Source: Azospirillum isscasi
GTDB lineage: Bacteria > Pseudomonadota > Alphaproteobacteria > Azospirillales > Azospirillaceae
DNA length: 64,000 nt
Assembly (NCBI RefSeq): GCF_030849505.1
Contig: NZ_JAUJFI010000004.1
Location: 1-64,000 of the forward strand
Direction: 5' to 3'
Shown here: positions 20,836 through 29,972 of the stretch, in pieces
Position numbering within the stretch: position 1 is the stretch's first letter
Layout: each line of letters begins with the position of its first letter
The notes under the pieces: generated by a model
Databases searched by the model: none
What the model was told of the DNA's origin: nothing
Seen by the model: only the letters and a program-made list of their open reading frames with translations
Position numbers and translations under genes: made by a program

Positions 20836-22002
20836 TCACTTCATCGGGCAGTCTTTGACGTAGGCGTCGGCGTGGTTGGTGAAGACCGTGGCGACGGTCC
20901 TGTTGGTCACCGCACCGTCCGCAGCCTTCACCACCTCGCGCAGGTAGATGTTGTGGATCGGGTAGTGGTTGGTGTTGAAGGCCACCTCGCCGCGCAGGCT
21001 CTGCAGCTTGGCGGAGGCCAGGGCGCCGCGCAGCTTGTCCTTGTCCTTCAGGTCGCCGCCGACCGCCTTCACCGCCGTGTCGATCAGCAGCGCCGTGTCA
21101 TAGCCCTGGGCCGCGTACATGGAGGGGATGCGCCCGAACTTGGCCTTGAAGTCGGCGACGAACTTCCTGTTGGCGGCGTTGTCGAGGTCGGGGCTCCACT
21201 GCGCGGAGTTCTTGACGCCGAGGGCGGACTCGCCGACCGCCGCCAGGATGTCCTGGTCGAAGGAGAAGCCGGGACCGAACAGCGGCACAGCCCCCTTCAG
21301 CCCGGCCTGCTCATACTGCTTGATGAAGTTGATGCCCATGCCGCCGGGGTAGAAGACGTAGACGGCGTCCGGCGCCGCGGCCTTGAGCTGCGCCAGCTCC
21401 GCCGCGTAGTCGAGCTGCCCGACCTGGGTGTAGACCTCGCCCGCGACGTCGCCCTTGTAATAGCGCTTGAAGCCGGCCAGACCGTCCTTGCCCGCCGGGT
21501 AATTGGGGGCCATCAGATAGACCTTCTTGAAGCCCTGGTCCTGGACATGCTTGCCCACGGCCTCGTGGATCTGGTCGTTCTGGTAGGCGGCGTTGAAGAA
21601 GTACGGGTTGCACTGCGCGCCCGCGAGCTGCGACGGGCCGGCGTTCGGGCTGATGAAGAAGGTCTGCCCGCCGGCCAGCGTCGGCAGCATGGCCAGCGCG
21701 AGGTTCGACCAGACCACGCCGGTCACCACCTGCACGCGGTCGCGCTCCACCATGCGGTTGGCGAGGCCCACGGCGACGTCCGGCTTCTGCTGGTCGTCGG
21801 CCTCGATCACCTGGGTGTCCTGACCGCCCAGCTTGCCGCCCGCATGCTCCACCGCCAGCGCGAAGCCGTCGCGGATGTCGATGCCCAGCCCGGCGCCGGG
21901 GCCGGACAGGGTGGTGATCATGCCGATCTTCAGCGTGTCCGCCGCCACCGGGGTGGCGAGCAGGGCCAGCGCGGAGGCCAGCGTAAGCAGGTTGCGGGTC
22001 AT
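20836..22002 (-). CDS. HAAT-family ABC transporter substrate-binding protein
   Basis: Periplasmic binding protein of 388 residues: signal peptide ending at TPVAA, then KIGMITTLSGPGAGLGIDIRDGF, the type-I periplasmic binding fold of LivK-like proteins. The binding segments SNLALAMLPTLAG and FISPNAGPSQLAG suggest amino acids or other small organic acids as ligand, but specificity cannot be set by eye. GGAGG lies 10 bases before the ATG. With livH, livM, livG and livF all in the window, every component of one importer is present. Confidence 0.9.
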   Translation of the reverse strand: MTRNLLTLASALALLATPVAADTLKIGMITTLSGPGAGLGIDIRDGFALAVEHAGGKLGGQDTQVIEADDQQKPDVAVGLANRMVERDRVQVVTGVVWSNLALAMLPTLAGGQTFFISPNAGPSQLAGAQCNPYFFNAAYQNDQIHEAVGKHVQDQGFKKVYLMAPNYPAGKDGLAGFKRYYKGDVAGEVYTQVGQLDYAAELAQLKAAAPDAVYVFYPGGMGINFIKQYEQAGLKGAVPLFGPGFSFDQDILAAVGESALGVKNSAQWSPDLDNAANRKFVADFKAKFGRIPSMYAAQGYDTALLIDTAVKAVGGDLKDKDKLRGALASAKLQSLRGEVAFNTNHYPIHNIYLREVVKAADGAVTNRTVATVFTNHADAYVKDCPMK

Positions 22003-22066
22003 GACGGTCCAGCCTCCAGGGATTATTGTCTGATTAATTTTTAGGCAGTATGGAGCGGCTCCGGGA

Positions 22067-22705
22067 TCAGGCAGCCGCCTTGCGTTCGTCCGCCCAGGCC
22101 CGCGCCGTGGACGGGCGGCCCTCGGCGTCGATCAGGCCGCGGGTGAGAAGTTCCTCGACGTGGCGGATGAAGAAGGCGGCGGTGCTGTCCCGCTCCCAGC
22201 TTTCCATCCAGTTCTGTTCCAGGAAGGCCAGGATCGCCGGCTGGCCCAGCTCCGCCTCCCACAGCACGCCCAGCAGGGAGGTCTGCTGCTCCTCGTGCAT
22301 GCATTCCTCGAAGGTCAGTTTCTGCTGGCTGCGCGCCTCCTTGCGCAGCGTCGTCTCCGGCCCCGGCCCCAGGCCGAAGTCGTAGAGCGGACGGCGCTCG
22401 GGCGCTGCGACCAGCCAGTGCGCGACCTCGTGCACGATGACCGTGGACTCCACGTCGGTGCGGATGACCTCGCCGTCCCACATGAAGGAGGCGTTGGGCG
22501 GCTCGTCCAGCGTGCCGATGCCGTGGGCGTGGGCCAGCCGCACCGCCTCGGCGCGCTGCTCCGGCGTGTCGACGCCGCCGGGCACCGGCCAGGTCGCGGC
22601 GATCCGCCGGAAGGCGGCGAGGGGCAGGGGCTTGCCGGCCAGCAGGCGCTCGAAGGTCGCCAGGGCCTCCGGCATCGTCTCGGCCGGGATCGGGGTCAGG
22701 ATCAT
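22067..22705 (-). CDS. EpmC/YfcM-like putative metalloprotein with HExxH motif
   Basis: Soluble protein of 212 residues. The segment around residues 88-110 reads VHEVAHWLVAAPERRPLYDFG. This closely matches the HEISHW ... AGKARREL-VDFG stretch of E. coli EpmC (YfcM), the elongation factor P lysine hydroxylase, including HExxH followed by W, two Arg and DFG. A second conserved-looking patch is FEECMHEEQQTSLLGVLWE. The rest of the alignment is not certain. EF-P genes are not in the window. It may be a distant EpmC relative or another zincin-like enzyme. Confidence 0.5.
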   Translation of the reverse strand: MILTPIPAETMPEALATFERLLAGKPLPLAAFRRIAATWPVPGGVDTPEQRAEAVRLAHAHGIGTLDEPPNASFMWDGEVIRTDVESTVIVHEVAHWLVAAPERRPLYDFGLGPGPETTLRKEARSQQKLTFEECMHEEQQTSLLGVLWEAELGQPAILAFLEQNWMESWERDSTAAFFIRHVEELLTRGLIDAEGRPSTARAWADERKAAA

Positions 22706-22776
22706 GATGGGAAAGGCAATCCGGGGTGCGCAACAGCCCCTATTTGCCCAACAGGGCCGGCGCGGCGCAAGAAAAA

Positions 22777-22809
22777 CCCCTCTTCCATCGCTGCCGGATG
22801 GAAGAGGGG
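22777..22809 (-). terminator. Rho-independent terminator after the chemoreceptor gene
   Basis: Perfect 13-bp stem CCCCTCTTCCATC / GATGGAAGAGGGG with a 7-base loop. On the minus strand it is followed by TTTTTC. It begins 15 bases after the chemoreceptor stop. Confidence 0.9.
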
Positions 22810-22823
22810 CGAAGAAAAAGCGG

Positions 22824-24833
22824 TCAGGCGGCCCGCATGTCGGTCAGGAAGCGGGAGACGAAACCGCGCAGATCCTCGGCTTCGCCGGTCAGGCCGCCGG
22901 CGGCGTCCAGCACCTGACGGGAGGCGTCGCCGGTGGCCTCCGCCGCCTGGGTCACCCCGGCGATGTTGCCGGACACCTCCTGCGTGCCGCGGGCGGCCTG
23001 CTGGACGTTGCGGCTGATTTCCCGGGTGGCGGCCCCCTGCTCCTCCACCGCGGCGGCGATGGTGGTGGAGATGTGGCTGATCTCGCCGATCACGCGACCG
23101 ATCTCGGCGATGGCCCCGGCGGCCTCGCGGCTGACCTCCTGGATGCCGGCGATCTGGCCGGAGATGTCCTCCGTCGCCTTGGCGGTCTGGTTGGCAAGGT
23201 TCTTGACCTCCGACGCCACGACGGCGAAGCCCTTGCCGGCCTCGCCGGCGCGGGCGGCCTCGATGGTCGCGTTCAGCGCCAGCAGGTTGGTCTGGCTGGC
23301 GATGTCGTTGATGAGCTGCACCACCTCGCCGATGCGCTGGGCGGAGTCGACCAGCCCGCGGACGGTGGCGTCGGTCCGCTCGGCGGTGCTGACCGCCTGC
23401 CCGGCGATGCTGTTGCTCTGGGCGACCTGCCGGCTGATCTCCTGGATGGAGCTGGACAGCTCCTCCGCCGCGGCGGCGACCGTTTCGACGTTGGCGGTGG
23501 CCTGGGTGGAGGCGGCGGCGACGGCGCTGGCCTGCCGGGTGGTCTGCTCCGCGGTGGCCGACATGCCCTGGGCCGTGCTGTTGAGCTGCGTGGCGGCGGA
23601 GGAGACGCGGGACAGCACGTCCATCACCAGCCGGTCGAACTCGCGGGTCAGGGCGTCGATCCGCTCCGACCGCTCGCGGCGGGTCTCATGCTCGGCGGCC
23701 TGTTCGGCGGCCAGACGGTCGGCCTCGATCAGGCTGTGCTTGAAGACCTCCACGGCTTTGGCCATGCCGCCGATCTCGTCGCCGCGGGTCAGGCCCGGCA
23801 CGTCCACCCGGCGGTCGCCGCCGGCCAGACGGGTCATGGTGTCGGTCATCGACACGATCGGCCGCGACAGGCCGCGCCCGATCAGCAGGGCGGAGATCAG
23901 CCCCAGCAGGACGGCGGCGGCGGCGGCGGCGGTGGTCATGGTCCGGGCCCGGTCGATGCTCGCGTCGGCGGCGGTGCCGAGCGCCGCCTGCTGGCGGGCG
24001 CTGGCGTCGCGCAACTGCTCCACCCGTGCGTTGACGGTCGGGCCGAGCGTCTCCAGCACCTGCGAAACCAGCTCGTCGCGCTTGGTGGTGGCGGTGACCA
24101 CCTTGTCGAACTGGTTGGCGAAAACGCGCTGATAGGCCAGGAAGGACGAGGCCCCCTTGCGCCGCTCCAGCTCGCTCAGCTTGGCGAGCATCGCGTTGCC
24201 GCGTTCCCGCGCGCTCTGAAGCTCCTTGCGGAAGAGGTCGGCGGTTTCCGCCGAACCCTCGGTCAGGAAGCGGTTGGCGTGGTTGCGGGCGGCCAGGAAG
24301 TGGCGCGCGGCCATGCCCGCCTGATAGGCGGCCTCGGTGTCGCCGTCCGCATAGGCGCTGTCCATGACGGCGCTCAGCGCCTTCTCCATCTTGGCCCCAA
24401 GGTCCAGAAGTTCCGCCGCCGCCTCGTTGCGGGTGGCCTGGAACTCCCTGATGCGGGCGAAGGCGTCCCGGTACCGGTTCAACTCCTCGCCCATCTGGGT
24501 CACCGTGCGGTTCAGCGCGGGCTCGGCGAACAGCGCCTTGGCCTCCTCGATCCGCTCGCCGGTGGTGGCGGCCAGCGTGTCCACGGCGTGGGCCGCGTCC
24601 TCGTTGCCGGTCAGCAGGAAGGTCTTGGCCTGGAGTTGCGCCTCCAGCATGGTCGCCTGGATGCGCCCGACCTCCGTCGTCTGGCGGGCCAGCGTCTCAT
24701 AGGTCGCGAAGCCGTTCTTGGCGTCCGTCAGGGCGTAGACCCCGACGCCGCCGATGGCGACCAGGAAAAGGAGAACCCCGGCGTTCGCGGCCGTGATCTT
24801 GGTTCCGACCCGCAGGTGGTTGAACAGGCTCAT
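22824..24833 (-). CDS. Methyl-accepting chemotaxis protein
   Basis: Transmembrane chemoreceptor of 669 residues. A first membrane helix (about 14-36, [22 protein letters not shown]) is followed by a long helical periplasmic sensor of the four-helix-bundle type, a second helix near 290-315 ([18 protein letters not shown]), a HAMP domain, and the cytoplasmic signalling domain. Its tip has [33 protein letters not shown], the most conserved MCP sequence. The ligand is unknown. The ATG was chosen to give [21 protein letters not shown] sequence (24884-24891) resembles a sigma-28 -10 box but lacks a convincing -35. Confidence 0.95.
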   Translation of the reverse strand: MSLFNHLRVGTKITAANAGVLLFLVAIGGVGVYALTDAKNGFATYETLARQTTEVGRIQATMLEAQLQAKTFLLTGNEDAAHAVDTLAATTGERIEEAKALFAEPALNRTVTQMGEELNRYRDAFARIREFQATRNEAAAELLDLGAKMEKALSAVMDSAYADGDTEAAYQAGMAARHFLAARNHANRFLTEGSAETADLFRKELQSARERGNAMLAKLSELERRKGASSFLAYQRVFANQFDKVVTATTKRDELVSQVLETLGPTVNARVEQLRDASARQQAALGTAADASIDRARTMTTAAAAAAVLLGLISALLIGRGLSRPIVSMTDTMTRLAGGDRRVDVPGLTRGDEIGGMAKAVEVFKHSLIEADRLAAEQAAEHETRRERSERIDALTREFDRLVMDVLSRVSSAATQLNSTAQGMSATAEQTTRQASAVAAASTQATANVETVAAAAEELSSSIQEISRQVAQSNSIAGQAVSTAERTDATVRGLVDSAQRIGEVVQLINDIASQTNLLALNATIEAARAGEAGKGFAVVASEVKNLANQTAKATEDISGQIAGIQEVSREAAGAIAEIGRVIGEISHISTTIAAAVEEQGAATREISRNVQQAARGTQEVSGNIAGVTQAAEATGDASRQVLDAAGGLTGEAEDLRGFVSRFLTDMRAA

Positions 24834-25234
24834 GGTCGGGAAAGCTCCGGACGAGGCTAATGGTTTAGACAGCAAACATGACAGTATCGGCTTACTAATT
24901 CATTAAACGTGCCAACTCCATTCCGCGCCATGGCAAGCGCAGGGGCGGGCCGCCCCTGCGCCGTTCGGGACGCCCTCATCCTTCCGGGTTCTGGCGGTCT
25001 TGCGGGGGCTTGGAATATTTGTCCTGCCCGCGGTGTTTGCCTACGGCGACGGATCGTTCCGGCGCCGGTTCCAGCGGCGTGCTGATCACGGCTTAGGCCG
25101 TGGATGATCACAATAGAGGCGTTTTGCTCATTCCCATGTATCGTGCTATATGCCAAAGGGCTAAGCGCCCCGCCGGGGACGCCTGCCCGGAACCCGTTAT
25201 CCCGGCTCGTGACGATCTGACCCAACGGCCGGCC
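24834..25234. other. Divergent intergenic region without a convincing gene
   Basis: 400 bases between the chemoreceptor and the glycosyltransferase. It should contain both promoters. A minus-strand open frame of 122 codons crosses it but has no family resemblance, Arg/Pro-rich composition and no good ribosome-binding site, so I do not call it. No repeat or hairpin stands out. Confidence 0.6.
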
Positions 25235-26338
25235 ATGTCCCTGACCGACGCGCCCACTCTGGTGGCTCCTCCCCTCGCCGGCGACCGTGCCGGCGATGCC
25301 GTTTCCGTACCGAAGCCGTCGCGCTCCGCCCGCATGAAGCGGGGGCGCCTGTCGGTGGTGATCCCCTTCTACAACGAAGGCCCCAACATCGCGGCGCTGT
25401 TCGAACGGCTGGTGCCGGTGCTCGACCGGCTGGACGCGGAGTGGGAGGTGGTCTGCGTCAACGACGGCAGCCGCGACGACACGCTGGACCGCCTACTGGA
25501 CGTGCACGACCGCGACCCGCGGGTGAAGGTGGTCGATCTGTCGCGCAATTTCGGCAAGGAGCTGGCCCTGTCGGCGGGGCTGCGCCACGTCACCGGCGAC
25601 GCCGTGGTGCCGATGGACGCCGACCTGCAGCACCCGCCGGAGCTGCTGCCCCAATTCCTCGCCAAATGGCGGGACGGCTACGACGTGGTCGTCGCCGTGC
25701 GCAACGCGCGGGTTGGGCAGAGCCTGAAGCACCGGATGTTCGCCCGCGCCTTTTACTGGATCTTCGACAACCTGTCGGAAATCCGGCTGCCGCGCGAGGT
25801 CGGCGATTTCCGGCTGATGGACCGGCGGGTGGTGGACGTCATCAACCGGATGCCGGAGCGCACGCGCTTCATGAAGGGCATCTTCGCCTGGGTCGGCTTC
25901 CGTCAGGCCAGCATCCCCTATGAGCAGGGAGAGCGCGCGGGCGGCGAGACCAAATGGGGCTTCCTGAAGCTTCTCAGCCTGTCCTTCGACGGGTTGACCG
26001 CCTTCTCCACCTTTCCCTTGCGGGTGTGGAGTCTGGTGGGCATGGCGATTTCCGGCTTCGCCTTCATCTATATCATCGTCCGCCTTCTGCGCACGCTGTT
26101 CCACGGCATCGACGTGCCCGGCTATGAATCGCTGCTGGCCGCGGTGCTGTTCCTTGGCGGCATCCAGCTCATCACGCTTGGGATCATCGGCGACTATCTG
26201 GGCCGCGTGTTCAACGAGGTGAAGGGGCGCCCCCTCTACATCGTCCGCTCCGCGCACGGCTTCGAGGACGAGACCGCGGCCCCGGCGGCCGCTCCGGGGG
26301 CCTACCGCCGGCCCGGGACCGAGGACCGCCCTGCATGA
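25235..26338 (+). CDS. GtrB/DPM1-like family 2 glycosyltransferase
   Basis: Membrane glycosyltransferase of 367 residues that probably transfers a sugar from a nucleotide donor to polyprenyl phosphate. After about 35 variable residues the GT-A domain begins LSVVIPFYNEGPNI, with VNDGSRDDT, LSRNFGKELALSAGL and the metal-binding MDADLQHPPE. Two C-terminal membrane helices follow (about 265-290 and 305-330). No strong ribosome-binding site precedes the chosen ATG, and a downstream start near MKRGRLSVV is possible. It overlaps the next gene by ATGA, which suggests that it makes the lipid-linked sugar used by that enzyme. Confidence 0.9.
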   Translation: MSLTDAPTLVAPPLAGDRAGDAVSVPKPSRSARMKRGRLSVVIPFYNEGPNIAALFERLVPVLDRLDAEWEVVCVNDGSRDDTLDRLLDVHDRDPRVKVVDLSRNFGKELALSAGLRHVTGDAVVPMDADLQHPPELLPQFLAKWRDGYDVVVAVRNARVGQSLKHRMFARAFYWIFDNLSEIRLPREVGDFRLMDRRVVDVINRMPERTRFMKGIFAWVGFRQASIPYEQGERAGGETKWGFLKLLSLSFDGLTAFSTFPLRVWSLVGMAISGFAFIYIIVRLLRTLFHGIDVPGYESLLAAVLFLGGIQLITLGIIGDYLGRVFNEVKGRPLYIVRSAHGFEDETAAPAAAPGAYRRPGTEDRPA

Positions 26339-28026
26339 GCCTGATGCCGCCCATCGGCCTGAATCCCCTGGGGGCGGCGCCCCCGGCGGGCCTGCTGTCC
26401 CAGCGCCGCGCCGGCGCCCTGTGGGACGACATGGCGCGCGCGCTTCTGCTGTGCCTGATCATCCTCGCCGCGCTGACCTTCCGCAATTACGGGATCAGCA
26501 CGGACGAGGAGGTGCAGCACATCTACGGCAAGAAGCTGCTGTCCTTCTACCTGTCCGGCTTCACCGACCGGTCGGCCTTCCATTTCAAGGACCTGTACCT
26601 GTACGGCGGGCTGTTCGATCTGGTCACCGCCCTGCTGGTCCCGATCTCCCCGTTCGAGGAGTACGAGACGCGCCACCTGCTCTGTGCGCTGGTCGGCGTG
26701 CTGGGCATCGCCGGCTGCTGGCGCTACGCGCGGCTGCTGGCCGGGCCGCGGGCGGGCTTCCTGGCGGCGGCGCTGCTGGCGCTGTCGGGCGTCTATTACG
26801 GCGCCATGTTCAACAACACCAAGGACGTGCCCTTCGCCGCGGGCATGGTGTGGACGCTCTATTTCGCCACCCGCATCATCGGCCAGATGCCGGCCCCGAG
26901 CCGCAGCGCGGTGCTGAAGTTCGGCTTGGCGCTGGGCCTGACCCTGTCGATCCGGGTGGGGGCTGTGCTGGCGGGATTCTACCTCGCGGTGGCGCTGGCG
27001 CTCTATGTGGTCCTGGTGGCGTGGCGCGGCGGGCTGGGCGCGGCGCTGGGCGTCACCCGGCGGACCGTCCCGACCCTGCTGCCGGCCATCCCCGTGGCCT
27101 ATGGGCTGATGGCGCTGTTCTGGCCCTGGGCGGTGCAGAAGCCGTTGAACCCGCTGGAGGCGCTGCGCGTCGTCTCGCACTTTCCCATCGACATCCAGAC
27201 GCTGTTCATGGGGCAGATGGTCAGCTCCGCGGCCCCGCCCGCGCTCTACCTGCCGGTCTATCTGGGGGTGAAGCTGCCGGAGGCGGTGCTGCTGGGCACC
27301 CTGGCCGCGGTGGTGCTGGCCGTCCTGTGGGTGCTGCGCGGCGGCTGGCGGAGCGTGGACGGGGCGTTCGGCGCGGTGCGCTGGGTGCCGCTGGCCCTGG
27401 CGGCCTTCCTGCCGATCCTGCTGTTCATGCTGATGCGTCCGTCCGTCTACAACGGCATCCGCCATTTCCTGTTCGTGGCGCCGCCGATGGCCGTCATGGC
27501 CGGCATCGCCTTCGACCGGCTGTGGACCGGGGCCGAAGGGCTGGGCCGGCGTCCGGGGCAGGCGTACGCCTCCGCCGCGATCGCGGTGGCCGTGCTGTAC
27601 GCGTGGCAGCTCGGCAGCCTGCACCCCAACCAGTACGTCTACTACAACCAGTTCACCGGCGGGCTGAAAGGCGCGGACGGCCGGTTCGAGCTGGATTACT
27701 GGGGCAATTCCCAGCACGAGGCGCTGGCCGAGCTGGTTGCGCTGGTGGAGCGCGAGAACGGCGGCAAGCCGCCGCCGCGCCAGTACACCCTGTCGGTCTG
27801 CGGCAACACGCTGGCCGTACGCTTCGAACTGCCGCCCTGGCTGAAGCTGGTCAACGGCACCGGGCTGGATTGGCGCAAGGCCGACTTCTTCATGGCCTTC
27901 ACCCAGGTGAAGCAGTGCCCCAACCTGCTCGGCGGCCAGCCGATCATCGAGATCGCCGCCGACGACGTGCCCCTGACGATCGTGAAGGACCGCCGTCCGC
28001 CGCAGGCGGAAATTCCGACCGAGTAA
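26335..28026 (+). CDS. GT39/ArnT-like membrane glycosyltransferase
   Basis: Polytopic GT-C-fold protein of 563 residues with about eleven hydrophobic segments. The first periplasmic loop carries STDEEVQHIYGKK, where the acidic pair fits the catalytic Asp/Glu of PMT/ArnT enzymes, and a second loop has MFNNTKDVPFA. Such enzymes move a sugar from polyprenyl phosphate to a lipid, protein or glycan outside the inner membrane. The target is unknown. The C-terminal 150 residues are soluble. It is translationally coupled to the preceding GtrB-like gene. Confidence 0.85.
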   Translation: MSLMPPIGLNPLGAAPPAGLLSQRRAGALWDDMARALLLCLIILAALTFRNYGISTDEEVQHIYGKKLLSFYLSGFTDRSAFHFKDLYLYGGLFDLVTALLVPISPFEEYETRHLLCALVGVLGIAGCWRYARLLAGPRAGFLAAALLALSGVYYGAMFNNTKDVPFAAGMVWTLYFATRIIGQMPAPSRSAVLKFGLALGLTLSIRVGAVLAGFYLAVALALYVVLVAWRGGLGAALGVTRRTVPTLLPAIPVAYGLMALFWPWAVQKPLNPLEALRVVSHFPIDIQTLFMGQMVSSAAPPALYLPVYLGVKLPEAVLLGTLAAVVLAVLWVLRGGWRSVDGAFGAVRWVPLALAAFLPILLFMLMRPSVYNGIRHFLFVAPPMAVMAGIAFDRLWTGAEGLGRRPGQAYASAAIAVAVLYAWQLGSLHPNQYVYYNQFTGGLKGADGRFELDYWGNSQHEALAELVALVERENGGKPPPRQYTLSVCGNTLAVRFELPPWLKLVNGTGLDWRKADFFMAFTQVKQCPNLLGGQPIIEIAADDVPLTIVKDRRPPQAEIPTE

Positions 28027-28168
28027 ACCGCTCCTCACCGGTCTAACCCGCCCGGAGGCATCCGCTCCGTTGGCGTGATCTCCGTCCGCGGGCGTACCGG
28101 GGGGCGGGGCGGCTTCCCACTCTCACCCTCGGCGCACCCATTCCGCGCGCCGATGACGGAGGCTGGGG

Positions 28169-29365
28169 ATGCGGAGGCCGGTGCTCGGTGTCGTGTCGTT
28201 TCTTGCGCTCACCGTCTGGGCGACGGCCCCGGCTCCGGCGGATGCGGTGGGCCCGGACCGTCTGGGCCCGGACCGTCTGGGAGAGGCGGTGACGGCGCTG
28301 GCCGACCGCCGTCTGGCGGAGGCCGGGCCGGGCAGCATCGTGGTCGGGGTGATCCGCGACGGGCGCAGCATCGTGGTCGGGCGCGGCGACAGCGGACGGC
28401 CCGACGGCGGCCCGCCGGACGGGCGGACGCTGTTCCAGATCGCCTCGCTGACCAAGCCTTTCACCGGAACCATCCTGGCCGAGCTGATCCGCGCCGGGCG
28501 CGTCGCCCCGACCGACCCGCTGGCCCGCCACCTGCCCAAGCCGGTCCACGCGCCGGATTTCGACGGGCGACCGATCCGCCTGCTCGACCTCGCCACCCAC
28601 ACGGCGGGGCTGCCCAACGTGCCGGAAACCCCGCGCTTCTCCTGGAGCCGGCTGGAGGACCCGCGCAACCCCTACAAGCCGCTGACCCGGGAGGAGGTGG
28701 CGGCGTGGCTGTCCGGCTTCAGCCTGCCGGTGCCGCCGGGCACGCGCTTCCGCTACTCCAACGTCGGCATGGCGGTGCTGGGCGAGGCGCTGTCCACCGC
28801 GTCGGGCATTCCCTACGAGACGTTGCTCAAGCGGGTGGTCACCGACCGGTTCGGGATGAAGGACACCACCCTGGCCCCCGGCGCGGAGCAGCGCGCCCGC
28901 AAGGCGGTGGGCCATGCCCGCGGGCAGGTGGTGCCGGATTGGGAGGCGCCGGCCATGCAGCCCTCCTTCGGGCTCTACTCCACCGCCGACGACCTGCTGC
29001 GCTGGCTGCGCGCCAATCTGGGCGACTGCGCCGGTTCCGGGAAATCCGCGTGCGACGCCGCGACCGCCGCGACTCTGGCGCTCGCCCAGTCGGTGCAGGT
29101 GGATGGGCGGGCGCTGCGCGATCCGGGGGCGCTGGGGCAGGGGGCGATGGCGCTGGGCTGGTTCGTCGCCTGGGCGGCGGACGGCACGCCGATCCTCTGG
29201 CATTCCGGGTCCACCGGCGGCTTCAACGCCTACATCGCCTTTTCGCGCGCCCATCGCTGGGCCGCGGTGGCGCTGACCAACAGCGACCCCGACCGCATTG
29301 CGGCGGACCGGGTGGTGGGCGACCTGATCTGGCACCTGGAAGGAGCGGCGGCGGACCGCCGGTGA
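28169..29365 (+). CDS. Serine hydrolase of the class C beta-lactamase family
   Basis: Exported hydrolase of 398 residues. Signal peptide to about ADA, then a short repeat GPDRLGPDRLG caused by a 15-bp duplication. The active-site motifs are SLTK (nucleophile Ser, general base Lys), YSN in FRYSNVGMAVLGE, and HSGSTGG in place of KTG. The HxG third motif is usual for esterase- or DD-peptidase-like members rather than true beta-lactamases, so antibiotic resistance should not be assumed. GGAGG precedes the ATG. It appears to be a single-gene unit. Confidence 0.9.
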   Translation: MRRPVLGVVSFLALTVWATAPAPADAVGPDRLGPDRLGEAVTALADRRLAEAGPGSIVVGVIRDGRSIVVGRGDSGRPDGGPPDGRTLFQIASLTKPFTGTILAELIRAGRVAPTDPLARHLPKPVHAPDFDGRPIRLLDLATHTAGLPNVPETPRFSWSRLEDPRNPYKPLTREEVAAWLSGFSLPVPPGTRFRYSNVGMAVLGEALSTASGIPYETLLKRVVTDRFGMKDTTLAPGAEQRARKAVGHARGQVVPDWEAPAMQPSFGLYSTADDLLRWLRANLGDCAGSGKSACDAATAATLALAQSVQVDGRALRDPGALGQGAMALGWFVAWAADGTPILWHSGSTGGFNAYIAFSRAHRWAAVALTNSDPDRIAADRVVGDLIWHLEGAAADRR

Positions 29366-29435
29366 ACGGCGAAGCCTTCGCGGCCAGCCTCCACGGCCAG
29401 TCTTTGCGGCCAGCCTTTGTGGCCAGCCTTTGCAG

Positions 29436-29855
29436 TCAGTGCAGAAGGCCGCCGGGCGGGGGCCGGTCGGGGGAGGACAGGATCTGGGACGCCGGTTCGG
29501 CGACGGGGCCGGCCTGATGGTGGGCCAGACGCCATTCGCCGTCCTCGCGCACGAACAGGTTCGTCGCCGCCAGAACGGCATTCCCGAGAACCTCCTCGCA
29601 CAGCACGACCGCGGTGTCGCCGTACAGGCTGACGCGCTCGTTGCGCGCCTCGACCGCCGGGCCGCGGGGGGCGCGCAGCACGTCCCGCCAGCTCGACACC
29701 ACCGCCTCCCGGCCGAACAGGATGGTCCAGCCGGGATGGATGCAGGACACGGGCAGGCGGGAGGCCCACAGCCGGTCCATGGCGGGGAAGTCACGCTCGG
29801 TGAAGGCCCGGTAGAAAGCCCGGTTCGTGGCCAGCACGGCGTTGCGGTCGGTCAT
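29436..29855 (-). CDS. NTF2-like / SnoaL-type domain protein
   Basis: Small cone-fold protein of 139 residues: MTDRNAVLATNRAFYRAFTERDFPAMDRLWA, then CIHPGWTILFGREAVVSSWRDVL and VREDGEWRLAHHQAGPV. This is the pattern of the NTF2-like superfamily, whose members range from isomerases to ligand-binding or protective proteins. No catalytic residues can be assigned. It is convergent with the serine hydrolase, separated by 70 bases holding four degenerate GGCCAGCCTTTG units. Confidence 0.8.
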   Translation of the reverse strand: MTDRNAVLATNRAFYRAFTERDFPAMDRLWASRLPVSCIHPGWTILFGREAVVSSWRDVLRAPRGPAVEARNERVSLYGDTAVVLCEEVLGNAVLAATNLFVREDGEWRLAHHQAGPVAEPASQILSSPDRPPPGGLLH

Positions 29856-29972
29856 GGGGAAGCGGGTCTCCGAAACATTCGAATTCGCTTCTATACGGGC
29901 AACCGGCCTGACGGCAAGGGCCAGTGTCCATTTATCACAGACCGCAACGGCGATGCGGGCACGACGTGTGCG

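Noticed and set aside
24884-24891. GCCGATAC as a sigma-28 (-10) box for the chemoreceptor gene
   Set aside because: No TAAA-type -35 element lies at the right distance, so it is only a partial match.
24857-25225. 122-codon minus-strand frame in the chemoreceptor/glycosyltransferase gap
   Set aside because: It has Arg/Pro-rich composition, no family resemblance and no ribosome-binding site, and it overlaps both expected promoters.
28169-29365. Calling the serine hydrolase a beta-lactamase resistance gene
   Set aside because: The third motif is HSG rather than KTG, and the family covers esterases and peptidases, so resistance cannot be claimed.
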